A DNA stretch of 64,000 nt, taken from Dysgonomonas sp. HDW5A (lineage in GTDB: Bacteria; Bacteroidota; Bacteroidia; Bacteroidales; Dysgonomonadaceae). How positions within the stretch are numbered: position 1 is the first letter of the stretch; each line of letters starts with the position of its first letter. The notes below the pieces were generated by a model. The model did not search any database and had not been told where the DNA came from. It saw nothing but the letters and a program-made list of their open reading frames with translations. Shown here in pieces: positions 53,623 to 63,195 of this stretch. A program made the translations under genes and the position numbers. The stretch is taken from the NCBI RefSeq assembly GCF_011299555.1, contig NZ_CP049857.1, positions 2,108,001 to 2,172,000 of the forward strand, read 5' to 3'.

Positions 53623-54063
53623 TTAATAATTTATTAGAGAATTAGGATCTACATTTATGTTTGGATTTGGAGCTTCTTCTATCGCAACAATACTGTCTAC
53701 AATAAAGCGGGTATAGCCTCTCCACGGCAGAGCTCCAAAATATTCTTTGTAATGGAGTTTTACGTTTTGTCCCGCCAAATTCATCAATTGTTTGGCTAAT
53801 TCTTTATTCTCTATAGAGAATTCAAACTCATTAGATTGTACGCCTCCCGTTGTTCCGGTTTTAATACCTGTCTGTATTAATTTGCCTTCGTATGTTTTAA
53901 ATATGACTCCTTTGTGCATGACATAATTAAGCTGTCCTGCTTTTACGCTACTGTCTCCATAGGGAAGGTAGAAGTATGCAATTACACCTCCTATTACTAA
54001 TATTATCAGTACAATAAATATTTTAGTAAATGTTTTCTTCCACGAGCTGGTTGTTGTTCCCAT
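53623..54063 (-). CDS. Small single-pass membrane protein of unknown function
   Basis: The product has 146 residues. One membrane helix at about 12-31 (F-I-V-L-I-I-L-V-I-G-G-V-I-A-Y-F-Y) follows a short positive N-terminus, so the rest is probably periplasmic. The soluble part is beta-rich with G-V-I-F-K-T-Y-E-G-K-L-I-Q-T-G and P-W-R-G-Y-T-R-F-I-V-D-S-I. Similar small proteins occur across Bacteroidales, but I know no function. It lies 53 nt after porW on the same strand and may be cotranscribed. Confidence 0.7.
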   Translation of the reverse strand: MGTTTSSWKKTFTKIFIVLIILVIGGVIAYFYLPYGDSSVKAGQLNYVMHKGVIFKTYEGKLIQTGIKTGTTGGVQSNEFEFSIENKELAKQLMNLAGQNVKLHYKEYFGALPWRGYTRFIVDSIVAIEEAPNPNINVDPNSLINY

Positions 54064-54116
54064 TTTCTGATTTGTTAGTTATTCTGTTTGATTAACATCA
54101 AGTGACTTCTATTTGT

Positions 54117-57100
54117 TTATTTCTTCTTCGCTTTTTCTTTAGCAAGACGTTCTTTTTCCTTGCGCTCGGCTTCACGCTGTTTTAGGCGTTCCTTGCGTTC
54201 ACGTTCACGCTCTTTTAATCTTTCCTTTTGAGCTTTTTCTTTTTCTTTTAGCTCCTGCTGACGTTGTTTACGTGCATCTTCCCGAGCCTTTACAGTTTCT
54301 TTTTGTTCATTTATTTTAGCTTCTGCGGCGGCTCGTTCTTCGGCTTGTTTTTGTTTTTCGGCATTACTAATCGAATCTAGTCGTGCCTGTTCAGCATCTA
54401 TCAGAGCTTGTTCTTCGGCTTTGACCTTAGCTTTGCGTTGTTTCTCAAGATCTTTGAGGCGTTTGTTTTCTGCCTTTTGAGCAGCCTTTTCTTCCTTAGT
54501 CAACTTGGGTTTATTTCCTGATGAGTTGAACAGATTTTTCAGACCGTCTACAGGATTATTTATTATGTCAATTGTTTTGTTTATAACATTGTCAACTTGC
54601 TCTATCTGATCATCCGATAAAACATCACTTACTCCTATTTCTTTTCCTTTATCTTCAGATTCCTCTTCACTAACAAGAGGGGTAATTTTCCTTGGAGGTG
54701 CAGGTTTAGTCGGTTTTACCTCAGGTTTAGGTTCTTCGACCACAGGAGTTGTTGTTTCTGGCTCAGGCTGGGGTTTATCTTCTGCTGTTGGCGGAATCTT
54801 ATTTCGCTGTTGATTCCAATACATGATTAATTTGATCATTTCTCTAGTATAATTCTTCTCAAAGAATAAGAAATACTCATTGAGGCTCTTACCATTCATC
54901 AGTGCAACAAAGTTGTCGGTAGATATCGGAAGAGGAATTATCGACGGATCGAGTTCAGACATTAATGAGTTTTTGTCGAAAGCTTTATCTATATACATTT
55001 CAATTTCAGCCAGCGATTTAAATCCTTTTACCTGTAACATTTCTAACGAATTGGCTTCAGTAAAGCTTAAGTCAAATGTTTGATAAATGAAGCTGGAGAA
55101 ATTATAGCTTGCAACATCATATATAAGCTGATTTTTATCTATAGTTTGCGATTTATAGATAAACAAAAGCATGTATTCTGCATCCGGATTAGCGACAAAG
55201 TCTACGCCTGCCATTTCTTCCGGATTCTGGCCTGTTCCGAATCTTATATCCCATATCATTCCACGTGCAGGAGATGAGTCGGATGATAATGTTTTACCTC
55301 CCAGAATACCTTTTAGCATATCAGAGGCTAATGGCGTAACATCAGCTTTGGGATACTTTTCGATCAGGTCACGTAAGTGAGTCTTAAATTCATCAGGATC
55401 ATTGGTCTGGGCATACGTAAGAGCATTTAAAAACATAAACTTGGGTATCAATGCTGAAAGAGGATACTTTTCTTTCATCGACTGATAGTTTGCCCTAACA
55501 GTGTTTATGTTTGCTGCCAGATACGCCTCATATGTTTGCTGGTAAAGATTATCTTCCAGCTGGTGCATATTCCTGAGATTCCATTCATAATTAGGATCGG
55601 CTAATGCGGCCGCATAAGAACTTTTAGGAAAAGAGTTTAAGAGATAACGTCTATACAACTCTGTCATTTCTTTATTTCCTAACCTCAAGTAAATGAGAAA
55701 TAATTGATAGTATATTTCCTCTCTATTCGGTCCGTTTGGAAAACGAGAAAGATTAGTTGTGAAGGCATCTATCGCTAAGTTGTAATCTTCCAGTTTGTCT
55801 TTGTAGAGTTTACCTAGACTAAAGAATGCATTTTCGATGATTTCGTTCGAAGCTTTAATGGCTTCTGGTGTCATCGGGATTTGTTGCAGATAAAATTCGG
55901 GCGAATACACGTCTTGACTAGCAGGCGTTTCTGCCTTTTGTTCTGATGTTTGGGCTGAATCCTTAGGTGTTTGGTCTGCTTCGGGATTGGTATTGCCTTC
56001 ATCGAAAGTGGTTACGCGTTTATTACGCCTGCGCCAATTATCTTCCAGTTTTCGGTTGCCCCATTTTCGTTGGAAGGCGACCTTTCCTTGGTTTACTAAT
56101 TGAGGATTATAAAAATAGAATGATGACGAATTGCCACCAATGTTGACCGGTGCTGAAGGAATATTTGGAGAACTCTGTTCGAAGAACGGACTGTTTGGGT
56201 TTATCGCCGACGAATTATTATTCTCTCTTTCTAACTTTTGCTGTTCTCTCTTTTCGGCTTCTTCTTTTTTTCTAAGGTCGGCAATTATCTTTGTGACAAC
56301 AGCTACTTGTTCTTCGTAAGGCTTTTGTGCCAGATTTTGGAGACTGTCCTGTAAATGTATAGCTTCTATATGGACAACTAATTCGTCCAGCACTTCTGCA
56401 CGAAGGGTAACTCTGGGGTATGCTTCGTGCTTTTTACTTATAGAAGCTAGTGCTTCGGAGTAGTTTGGCTGAGCTTTTGCGTATTTTTGCTGTGCAAAAT
56501 AAATATCCCCCAAGGCAATCTGGCTCAGAGCTTTGTCGTAACCGTTACGAGTGCTTGCTTTGACGGCTTTTTCGTATTCAGTTATAGCTTTTGCCGTATC
56601 TTGGTTGTTTAAATAGATGTTTCCGATAGCATAATATACCTGATCGAGATATTCTTTGTTTTTAGGATCTTTACTCATTTTTGTAAGTAATGATAATATC
56701 TCTTGCTTATTGGAGCTGTTTACAAACGAGGCTTGTTGCATCTTAGCATTGAATGAGTAAAGGTAGGGTGTGTTAAGCCCTGTTACGCTTTCAAAAGCTT
56801 GAAATGCTTTTTCCTGATTCTTGGTATGCGAATACAGTTGTCCCAGCAAATATTTCATGCGTATTTTTTGAAACCCGTCGCTCTCATCTTTTATGGCTTG
56901 TTCCAGGAATGGTATTGCTTTTTCGTATTCTTTTCTTTTGATCAGAAAATCGGCATATACTTTATTGTATTCTGCGGTTAGATTTTCGGGAACACCTCCT
57001 GCCAGTTTTATCTTATGAAATATATCTTCTGCTTCGTAAAACCACCCCATAGCCGTGTATGCTTTGGCGATCCATATGCGTGCTTCGGCTACAACATCAT

Positions 57101-57599
57101 TATCTCCTTTGTAAAGACGGGTTACGTATAATAGAGTCGATACAGCTTGTATGTAGTCTTCGTTCTGGAATTCGGCTTTACCTAGTAGTAACCATGCATT
57201 TTTCAGGAAAGGATTAAACTCTTGTTGTTTTAGCCATGCCTGATATTCCTGATTTTTTCTCTTGGCCGGGTCGCGTTCGGGTTTGGTGCGTATTGAGTGG
57301 ATTTTTATTGCTTTTGTTGTTTTATCTACCGTAACATCAAAGCTGCCTCCCGTTCTTTGCTTTAGTTCTTCCTCTTCAATTGCTCCCGGATATATTGATA
57401 TTATTTGTGAGAGATTGTCTTGATAACCTGCTTGTTTTGATTTTAAAGATCCTTTGTAAGCTTCGTTTGCATTAAAATAAATGTTGTACTTGGTGTTTAT
57501 GGCATGGTACATACGGGTTGTTGATGTATTCTTTTTAGAAGCACACCCCAACATTGCCAGAATAACGACAGACGCTATTATATATTTATACTTAAACAC
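54117..57599 (-). CDS. porW: Type IX secretion system lipoprotein PorW/SprE
   Basis: The product has 1160 residues with a GTG start. The lipoprotein signal I-I-A-S-V-V-I-L-A-M-L-G-C-A-S-K-K-N has the anchor Cys19. The conserved head R-M-Y-H-A-I-N-T-K-Y-N-I-Y-F-N-A-N-E and many TPR helices (about 120-450 and 570-760) match PorW/SprE, which links the T9SS translocon with the motor complex. The last 180 residues are extremely Lys/Glu/Arg/Ala-rich and should form a long charged helix. This fits the type IX sorting tail on the LRR protein at 18111. Confidence 0.87.
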   Translation of the reverse strand: MFKYKYIIASVVILAMLGCASKKNTSTTRMYHAINTKYNIYFNANEAYKGSLKSKQAGYQDNLSQIISIYPGAIEEEELKQRTGGSFDVTVDKTTKAIKIHSIRTKPERDPAKRKNQEYQAWLKQQEFNPFLKNAWLLLGKAEFQNEDYIQAVSTLLYVTRLYKGDNDVVAEARIWIAKAYTAMGWFYEAEDIFHKIKLAGGVPENLTAEYNKVYADFLIKRKEYEKAIPFLEQAIKDESDGFQKIRMKYLLGQLYSHTKNQEKAFQAFESVTGLNTPYLYSFNAKMQQASFVNSSNKQEILSLLTKMSKDPKNKEYLDQVYYAIGNIYLNNQDTAKAITEYEKAVKASTRNGYDKALSQIALGDIYFAQQKYAKAQPNYSEALASISKKHEAYPRVTLRAEVLDELVVHIEAIHLQDSLQNLAQKPYEEQVAVVTKIIADLRKKEEAEKREQQKLERENNNSSAINPNSPFFEQSSPNIPSAPVNIGGNSSSFYFYNPQLVNQGKVAFQRKWGNRKLEDNWRRRNKRVTTFDEGNTNPEADQTPKDSAQTSEQKAETPASQDVYSPEFYLQQIPMTPEAIKASNEIIENAFFSLGKLYKDKLEDYNLAIDAFTTNLSRFPNGPNREEIYYQLFLIYLRLGNKEMTELYRRYLLNSFPKSSYAAALADPNYEWNLRNMHQLEDNLYQQTYEAYLAANINTVRANYQSMKEKYPLSALIPKFMFLNALTYAQTNDPDEFKTHLRDLIEKYPKADVTPLASDMLKGILGGKTLSSDSSPARGMIWDIRFGTGQNPEEMAGVDFVANPDAEYMLLFIYKSQTIDKNQLIYDVASYNFSSFIYQTFDLSFTEANSLEMLQVKGFKSLAEIEMYIDKAFDKNSLMSELDPSIIPLPISTDNFVALMNGKSLNEYFLFFEKNYTREMIKLIMYWNQQRNKIPPTAEDKPQPEPETTTPVVEEPKPEVKPTKPAPPRKITPLVSEEESEDKGKEIGVSDVLSDDQIEQVDNVINKTIDIINNPVDGLKNLFNSSGNKPKLTKEEKAAQKAENKRLKDLEKQRKAKVKAEEQALIDAEQARLDSISNAEKQKQAEERAAAEAKINEQKETVKAREDARKQRQQELKEKEKAQKERLKERERERKERLKQREAERKEKERLAKEKAKKK

Positions 57600-58002
57600 C
57601 TTGATTCAGAACTTTGTAAGTTTGATATAGATATTCACCTACAGCAAATTGTTTAGTACAAAAGTAGCAGAATTATTGATCATTGAAATTTTTGTATTTA
57701 ATAAAAACGAAAAGAGCTATTAAATATTAGACGAAAAATGCATATACTTGCAACCTCAAAAAATGAGCTTAGAATTTTAAAATGGAAATATCGAAGAGGA
57801 CGATTGAGTGAGAGTAAGTCTGCTTCTGACTGTATCGGCTTTTGATTTGAATTCTATATCAGTAAATTGATAGCGTAATCTTTCAGTTTATCCTTCAAAT
57901 AATGCAGTTTGTCAATATTCTATTTAAAGAGACCTGACTTTATTATTATTTTGTGGAATAATATTATTCTAAATATAGCGTGAATTTAACAACTAACTAA
58001 TT
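57600..58002. other. Divergent intergenic region between porW and the PorT-like gene
   Basis: About 400 bp, AT-rich, with no credible gene. It holds the porW -7 box and the leader of the rightward gene. Confidence 0.5.
57659..57666 (-). promoter_or_regulatory. -7 box of porW
   Basis: TACTTTTG on the minus strand, exact consensus. A TTTC lies 18 nt further upstream. The leader is about 55 nt. Confidence 0.5.
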
Positions 58003-58590
58003 ATGAAAAAGTATTTTTTAGTACTTGTATGTTTAAGTATGTTTGCTTTGTCTGCATCTTCTCAACTTCGATTTGGGGTAAAAGGAGGATTAAACCTTTC
58101 GGGAGTTTCCGGTAAGAATATAGATAATTTCGTAGATAAGAATGTTACCGGTTTTCAGCTTGGAGCATCTTTAGAGTGGATGATCAAGGGTGGGTTTGGT
58201 CTTGAAAGTGGACTTCTATATTCGGAAAGAGGTATGAAGTTTAGAGGAGGCGACCGTCCTAAAAACGGTTATATTGATTTGCCTGTTAATATTAGGTTTA
58301 AATATCCATTGTCAAAAACTGTGCAACCTTTTGTAAATGCAGGACCTTATATTAGCTTGAGGATTTCTGGTGATGGAAATTTTGACCAGATATGGAATGA
58401 CGTTGATCAGCAATGGAAAGCCCAGTCTTTTGGTGCAGGGTTAAACTTTGGTGGAGGTGTTGAACTGTTCCACTTCCTTCAATTAGGTGCTAACTACGGC
58501 TTGGGTATGACTGACAACTATAAAGAAAGTAATGGCAATTATAAAGTAAAAGACAGAACGTGGTCTATTACTGCTGCTGTGTACTTTTAA
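58003..58590 (+). CDS. PorT-like outer membrane beta-barrel protein
   Basis: The product has 195 residues. The signal peptide ends S-A-S-S before Q-L-R-F. The mature start F-G-V-K-G-G-L-N-L-S is the hallmark of the PorT/outer-membrane-beta-barrel family. Strands alternate through L-E-S-G-L-L-Y, L-P-V-N-I-R-F, P-F-V-N-A-G-P-Y and the final aromatic Phe. It is probably an eight-stranded barrel. It is too short and generic to be called the T9SS component PorT itself. Confidence 0.82.
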   Translation: MKKYFLVLVCLSMFALSASSQLRFGVKGGLNLSGVSGKNIDNFVDKNVTGFQLGASLEWMIKGGFGLESGLLYSERGMKFRGGDRPKNGYIDLPVNIRFKYPLSKTVQPFVNAGPYISLRISGDGNFDQIWNDVDQQWKAQSFGAGLNFGGGVELFHFLQLGANYGLGMTDNYKESNGNYKVKDRTWSITAAVYF

Positions 58591-58616
58591 TGCATTTCTA
58601 TACGAGATAAGTAACG

Positions 58617-58646
58617 AAAAAGCTTCTATTTTTAGAAGCTTTTTTT
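58617..58646. terminator. Terminator after the PorT-like gene
   Basis: AAAAAGCTTCTA pairs with TAGAAGCTTTTT around a 4-nt loop, followed by a T-run. Confidence 0.85.
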
Positions 58647-58722
58647 ATTGGGTATAAATAGAGTCTATCAGCTTTGCTCTATTATTAACTATCTAGTTTT
58701 CTGCAAATAGACTAAAAAGGTG

Positions 58723-58730
58723 TATTTTTG
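58723..58730 (+). promoter_or_regulatory. -7 box of the ygiQ-like gene
   Basis: TATTTTTG, exact consensus. The start codon follows only seven nt later, which implies a leaderless or nearly leaderless mRNA. Confidence 0.55.
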
Positions 58731-58737
58731 CGTCCAA

Positions 58738-60618
58738 ATGAAAGAATATAGATTAACAGATTGGTTGCCTACAACCAAAAAAGAGATAGAATTAAGAGGA
58801 TGGGAAGAGCTGGATGTTATACTTTTCTCTGGTGATGCTTATGTAGACCATCCTGCTTTTGGTGCTGCTGTAATTGGCCGAATATTAGAAAGCGAAGGAT
58901 TAAAAGTGGCTATAGTACCTCAGCCTAACTGGCGTGACGATTTACGCGATTTTAAGAAACTCGGCAAGCCCCGTTTGTTTTTTGGAGTTACGGCAGGTGC
59001 TATGGATTCGATGATAAACCATTATACGGCCAACAAACGTTTGCGTTCGGATGATGCTTATACTCCTGATAGTAAATCGGGCATGCGTCCAGATAGACCC
59101 TCAATCGTTTATACAAATATCCTGAAAGAATTGTATCCCGATGTTCCTGTCGTTTTGGGCGGAATAGAGGCTTCGTTGCGTAGGGTAACCCATTATGATT
59201 ACTGGGATGATGTGCTTCGCAAATCGATATTGTTTGATGCCAAAGCCGATATCCTTGTGTATGGAATGGGGGAACAACCTCTTCGTGAAATTGTAAAACG
59301 ATTAAACGACGGTCAATCAATCCTTGATCTGAAGGATATTAAACAAACTGTTTATTTAACAGATTCTTATACAGAGCAGGAAAAAGATACGGTTCTTTTT
59401 CCGCATGAAGATTGTTTGAAGGATAAACTGAAACAAGCAAGGAATTTTAAAGTTGTAGAGGAGCAATCGAATATGATGAATGCCTCCCGAATAATACAAC
59501 AATGTGGAACGGGATATGTGATAATCAATCAACCCTACCCTCCGATGAAAGAGAATGAGATTGATGCTTCTTTTGATTTACCATACACCCGCTTGCCTCA
59601 CCCTAAATACAAAGAGAAAACTATTCCGGCTTTCGAGATGATAAAATTCTCGGTGAATATGCACCGTGGATGCTTTGGTGGATGTGCTTTTTGTACCATA
59701 TCTGCCCATCAAGGTAAGTTTGTAGCTTCACGATCTAAAGATTCGATACTTAAAGAAGTAAAGCAAATTACAGAAATGCCTGACTTTAAAGGGTATTTAA
59801 GTGACCTGGGAGGACCTTCGGCAAATATGTATGCCATGCGTGGCAAGGATGAATCGATCTGCGGTAAATGTAAACGCCCGTCATGTATTCACCCCAAGAT
59901 ATGTAAAAACCTGAATGTAGATCACTCAGCATTGCTGGACATATATAAATCGGTAGATGCACTTCCTAAAATCAAGAAATCGTTTGTCGGAAGTGGTGTG
60001 AGATACGATATGCTTCTTCACCGTTCGGATGATGATAAATTGAATAAGGTTTCCGAAGAATATGCTCATGAGTTGATTAAGAATCATGTGTCTGGACGTC
60101 TCAAAGTAGCACCTGAACATACATCTGATACCGTTCTCAATTTTATGCGTAAACCAAGTTTCAGTCAGTTTTATGCTTTTAAGAAGATATTCGATAAAGT
60201 GAATGACGATTATGGTATGAAACAGCAAATGATTCCTTATTTCATATCGTCACATCCCGGATGTACCGAGGTCGAAATGGCGGAATTGGCTGTGACAACA
60301 AAGCCTTTGGGTTTCAATTTGGAACAGGTGCAGGATTTTACCCCTTCGCCAATGACCTTGGCTACTGAAATATACTATACAGGCTATCATCCTTATACTC
60401 TCGAGAAAGTATTTACACCCAAAACAAAAGAAGAAAAACTAGCTCAAAGACAATTTTTCTTTTGGTATAATAACGATTATAAGCCTCAGATCATAAAATC
60501 GTTAAAGGGAATGAAGAGAGAGGATTTACTCAATAAGTTATATCCTGCCGGAACAGGTGGAAATGCGGTTAGTAAGACAAAAAGTTACAATCCGAATTTT
60601 AATAAGAGAAGAAAATAA
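58738..60618 (+). CDS. YgiQ-family radical SAM protein
   Basis: The product has 626 residues from the ATG before K-E-Y-R-L-T-D-W-L-P, where relatives begin; an upstream GTG lies in the promoter and is rejected. The N-terminal domain has G-D-A-Y-V-D-H-P-A-F-G (B12-like fold). The radical SAM cluster cysteines are Cys312, Cys316 and Cys319 in C-F-G-G-C-A-F-C. A further Cys group (C-G-K-C-K-R-P-S-C-x3-P-x2-C) near 385-400 may hold a second metal. The substrate of the family is not known. Confidence 0.9.
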   Translation: MKEYRLTDWLPTTKKEIELRGWEELDVILFSGDAYVDHPAFGAAVIGRILESEGLKVAIVPQPNWRDDLRDFKKLGKPRLFFGVTAGAMDSMINHYTANKRLRSDDAYTPDSKSGMRPDRPSIVYTNILKELYPDVPVVLGGIEASLRRVTHYDYWDDVLRKSILFDAKADILVYGMGEQPLREIVKRLNDGQSILDLKDIKQTVYLTDSYTEQEKDTVLFPHEDCLKDKLKQARNFKVVEEQSNMMNASRIIQQCGTGYVIINQPYPPMKENEIDASFDLPYTRLPHPKYKEKTIPAFEMIKFSVNMHRGCFGGCAFCTISAHQGKFVASRSKDSILKEVKQITEMPDFKGYLSDLGGPSANMYAMRGKDESICGKCKRPSCIHPKICKNLNVDHSALLDIYKSVDALPKIKKSFVGSGVRYDMLLHRSDDDKLNKVSEEYAHELIKNHVSGRLKVAPEHTSDTVLNFMRKPSFSQFYAFKKIFDKVNDDYGMKQQMIPYFISSHPGCTEVEMAELAVTTKPLGFNLEQVQDFTPSPMTLATEIYYTGYHPYTLEKVFTPKTKEEKLAQRQFFFWYNNDYKPQIIKSLKGMKREDLLNKLYPAGTGGNAVSKTKSYNPNFNKRRK

Positions 60619-60783
60619 TTCAGCTATTTGATATTTTATTTTTACAGAGTAACGAAACACTATAACGAAGGATAAATTATAATTGTTAACTTTACTTTTG
60701 TTAAGTAAGTAAAAGTCTTTTGTAATGTACTTTAAAGGTATATGTGGATATTAGCATGCTTACTGCCTCAATAGATAACAAAT

Positions 60784-60797
60784 GGGTCTGTGACCTT
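60784..60797 (+). repeat. Dispersed palindrome (copy 8, before the nucleoside kinase gene)
   Basis: GGGTCTGTGACCTT then AAAATAAAAA. It is 13 nt before the ATG and oriented with the gene. Confidence 0.75.
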
Positions 60798-60810
60798 AAA
60801 ATAAAAATAT

Positions 60811-62478
60811 ATGAATCAAATTTTTCAAGTATTCTGTAAGAATGACAACCAGTATCATTATTTACCTTTGGGTATTACTTTAGCAGAGGCTCAGAAATTA
60901 TTGAAAATCGAAACGCCTTATCAGATCGTTAATTGTAAAGTAAATAACAAAACAGAATCGCTTGATTACAAGCTGTATCAACCCAAGCATATCGAGTTTG
61001 TAGACTTGAGTGAGTCTTCGGGGATGAGAACTTATGTTCGTTCTTTGTGCTTTATATTAGCAAAAGCGATTTCGGAAGTTTTTCCTAATGCCAGAATGAG
61101 AATAGAACATCCTATTTCTAAAGGATATTATGGGAGAGTAGAGGGCAAAGACAAGCTTTCGGACAAAGATATTAGTAAGATAAAGGCAGTAATGGATGAT
61201 CTGATTAAAGAAGATATTCCATTTGTAGCATTAGAAGATGAAAAGGATAAGGTAATACAACTTTTCAGAGAACGTGGCTTTGAATCTAAGGCTTCGTTAT
61301 TGGAAGCCTCAGATTCAGTGTATTCTAAATACTATCGTTTAGGGGATTATTTCGATTATTTTTATGGGTATTTAGTACCTTCAAGTGGATATATAAAGTT
61401 ATACGATATTGAACCATATCTGAATGGGTTTTTATTACGTGTGCCCAATAGAAATAATCCCGTGGAATTAGAACCCCGTATCGAACAACCTAAGATGCAA
61501 CAGGTTTATCTGGAGCATTTAAAGTTTCTGAATATACTGGGTTTGGAAAATGTTTCGGACTTAAACAGGGCGAACAAAAACGGAGGTATGTCGGATGTGG
61601 TAAAAGTTGCTGAGGCTTTGCAGGAAAGGTCTATCGGCGATATTGCTGAGAAAATAGCCGGTCGCTTCAAAAAAGGAGTGCGTATTGTGATGGTTTCGGG
61701 TCCTTCTTCATCAGGAAAAACGACATTCCGAAAACGTCTTGAGGTGCAATTGATGGTAAACCTCATAAAGCCTGTCGGAATTTCGCTAGATGATTATTTT
61801 GTAAATCGTGCAGACACACCCAAAGATGAGAAGGGCGATTATGATTATGAATCATTATACGCTTTGGATCTTAAACAGTTCAATGACGATATGTCGCGTT
61901 TGTTGAAAGGTGAAAAGGTGTCTTTGCCTACTTATAATTTTACAACCGGACAGCGTGAATATAACGGGCATGAACTTCAAATAGACGAACATAATGTTAT
62001 CATTATAGAGGGGATTCATGGTCTAAACCCGGAGTTAACCAAGCAAATAGATGACAGTAAGAAGTTCTTGATATACGTATCGGCTCTTACTAGCATATCG
62101 TTAGACGATCATAACTGGATATCTACTACCGATAACCGTTTAATCAGACGCTTGGTAAGAGACTTTAATTACCGGAATTATTCGGCTATTGATACCATTT
62201 CGAGATGGGATAGTGTACGACGTGGTGAAGAAAAATGGATTTTCCCTTTTCAAGAGAATGCAGATGTAATGTTCAATTCAGCTATTATGTATGAATTGGC
62301 TGCATTGCGTAAATACGCCGAACCGATCCTGATTCAGGTACCTAAAACAGCTCCTGAATTTGCTGAGGCGAGTCGCTTACTTAAATTTCTTAGTTATTTC
62401 AGTTATATAAATGATTCGGAGATGCCGCCAACATCATTGTTGAGAGAGTTTCTGGGTGGAAGTAGCTTCACATATTAA
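60811..62478 (+). CDS. TGS/ThrRS-like domain fused to a uridine-kinase-like nucleoside kinase
   Basis: The product has 555 residues. The first ~60 residues resemble a TGS domain (L-P-L-G-I-T-L-A-E-A-Q-K-L). About 65-225 resemble the second additional domain of threonyl-tRNA synthetase (H-P-I-S-K-G-Y-Y, with other His lost). From about 290 a phosphoribulokinase/uridine kinase domain has P-loop G-P-S-S-S-G-K-T-T (297-305), the D-D-Y-F motif and the G-I-H-G-L-N-P segment. It probably phosphorylates a nucleoside; the N-terminal part may sense tRNA or a nucleotide. A palindrome lies just before the start. Confidence 0.88.
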   Translation: MNQIFQVFCKNDNQYHYLPLGITLAEAQKLLKIETPYQIVNCKVNNKTESLDYKLYQPKHIEFVDLSESSGMRTYVRSLCFILAKAISEVFPNARMRIEHPISKGYYGRVEGKDKLSDKDISKIKAVMDDLIKEDIPFVALEDEKDKVIQLFRERGFESKASLLEASDSVYSKYYRLGDYFDYFYGYLVPSSGYIKLYDIEPYLNGFLLRVPNRNNPVELEPRIEQPKMQQVYLEHLKFLNILGLENVSDLNRANKNGGMSDVVKVAEALQERSIGDIAEKIAGRFKKGVRIVMVSGPSSSGKTTFRKRLEVQLMVNLIKPVGISLDDYFVNRADTPKDEKGDYDYESLYALDLKQFNDDMSRLLKGEKVSLPTYNFTTGQREYNGHELQIDEHNVIIIEGIHGLNPELTKQIDDSKKFLIYVSALTSISLDDHNWISTTDNRLIRRLVRDFNYRNYSAIDTISRWDSVRRGEEKWIFPFQENADVMFNSAIMYELAALRKYAEPILIQVPKTAPEFAEASRLLKFLSYFSYINDSEMPPTSLLREFLGGSSFTY

Positions 62479-62539
62479 GATTATAGAAATACATTTATCG
62501 CCAATTAAGTAATAGAACCAACTTAAAAATGCGTGGGTA

Positions 62540-62571
62540 TTTGTCAGTTACAATAATTGTTTATATTTTTG
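62540..62571 (+). promoter_or_regulatory. Promoter of rplS
   Basis: TTTG, 20-nt spacer, then TATTTTTG: the best full match to the Bacteroidota promoter pattern in the window. The leader is about 70 nt. Confidence 0.72.
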
Positions 62572-62649
62572 CATCCGCTTTGCGTAATCTCTGACGAGAC
62601 TAACTCGTGAATATTGCGTATTGTTTTACAATATAAAGCTATAATAGTC

Positions 62650-63006
62650 ATGGATTTAATGAAGATTGCACAAGATGCATTTGCTACAGGTAAAGAACAT
62701 CCTCAATTTAAGAGTGGAGATACTGTAACTATAGCATATCGTATCAAAGAAGGTAACAAAGAGCGTGTACAGCAGTATCGTGGTGTTGTTATCAAAATCG
62801 GCGGACACGGCGCTAAAAAACGCTTTACTGTACGCAAAATGTCAGACAATATTGGTGTAGAGCGTATCTTCCCTCTTGAGTCTCCATTTATCGACAGTAT
62901 TACTGTAAATAAAGTTGGTAAAGTTCGCAGAGCGAAACTATATTACCTACGTGCCCTTACAGGTAAAAAAGCAAGAATTAAAGAAAAGAGAGTGGCTCGC
63001 GCTTAA
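62650..63006 (+). CDS. rplS: 50S ribosomal protein L19
   Basis: A structural protein of the large subunit at the subunit interface, 118 residues from the ATG before D-L-M-K-I-A-Q. A non-ATG start 36 nt upstream is rejected on length. Typical motifs are [37 protein letters not shown] and R-R-A-K-L-Y-Y-L-R. It has its own promoter and a strong terminator. Confidence 0.97.
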   Translation: MDLMKIAQDAFATGKEHPQFKSGDTVTIAYRIKEGNKERVQQYRGVVIKIGGHGAKKRFTVRKMSDNIGVERIFPLESPFIDSITVNKVGKVRRAKLYYLRALTGKKARIKEKRVARA

Positions 63007-63022
63007 TCTTTTCTCACTTCAT

Positions 63023-63056
63023 AAAAAAGCACTTCAAGCAATTGAAGTGCTTTTTT
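63023..63056. terminator. Terminator of rplS
   Basis: AAAAAAGCACTTCAA and its complement (15 bp) around loop GCAA, 17 nt after the stop codon. Confidence 0.9.
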
Positions 63057-63078
63057 ATTTAGATGTAGATGTAACAAA

Positions 63079-63093
63079 AAGGTCTGAGACCTT
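63079..63093 (+). repeat. Dispersed palindrome (copy 9)
   Basis: AAGGTCTGAGACCTT with left flank AACAAA and right AACAA. It lies between the rplS terminator and the dnaG promoter. Confidence 0.8.
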
Positions 63094-63137
63094 AACAATA
63101 TAATTGAAGTTTATTTCTCAAGTAACATTGAGTATTT

Positions 63138-63169
63138 ATTGTTATATCTTACAACTATAACTATCTTTG
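63138..63169 (+). promoter_or_regulatory. Promoter of dnaG
   Basis: ATTG, 20-nt spacer, TATCTTTG (exact -7 box). The predicted start near 63176 puts the next palindrome inside the 5' leader. Confidence 0.65.
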
Positions 63170-63195
63170 TTTATTGTGTTTGCCAAAGCAATAAA

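Noticed and set aside
57925-57945. Further copies of the dispersed palindrome near 57930, 29915, 52444, 47985 and 27055
   Set aside because: Only a half-site such as GAGACCT or AGGTCT remains, which is expected by chance.
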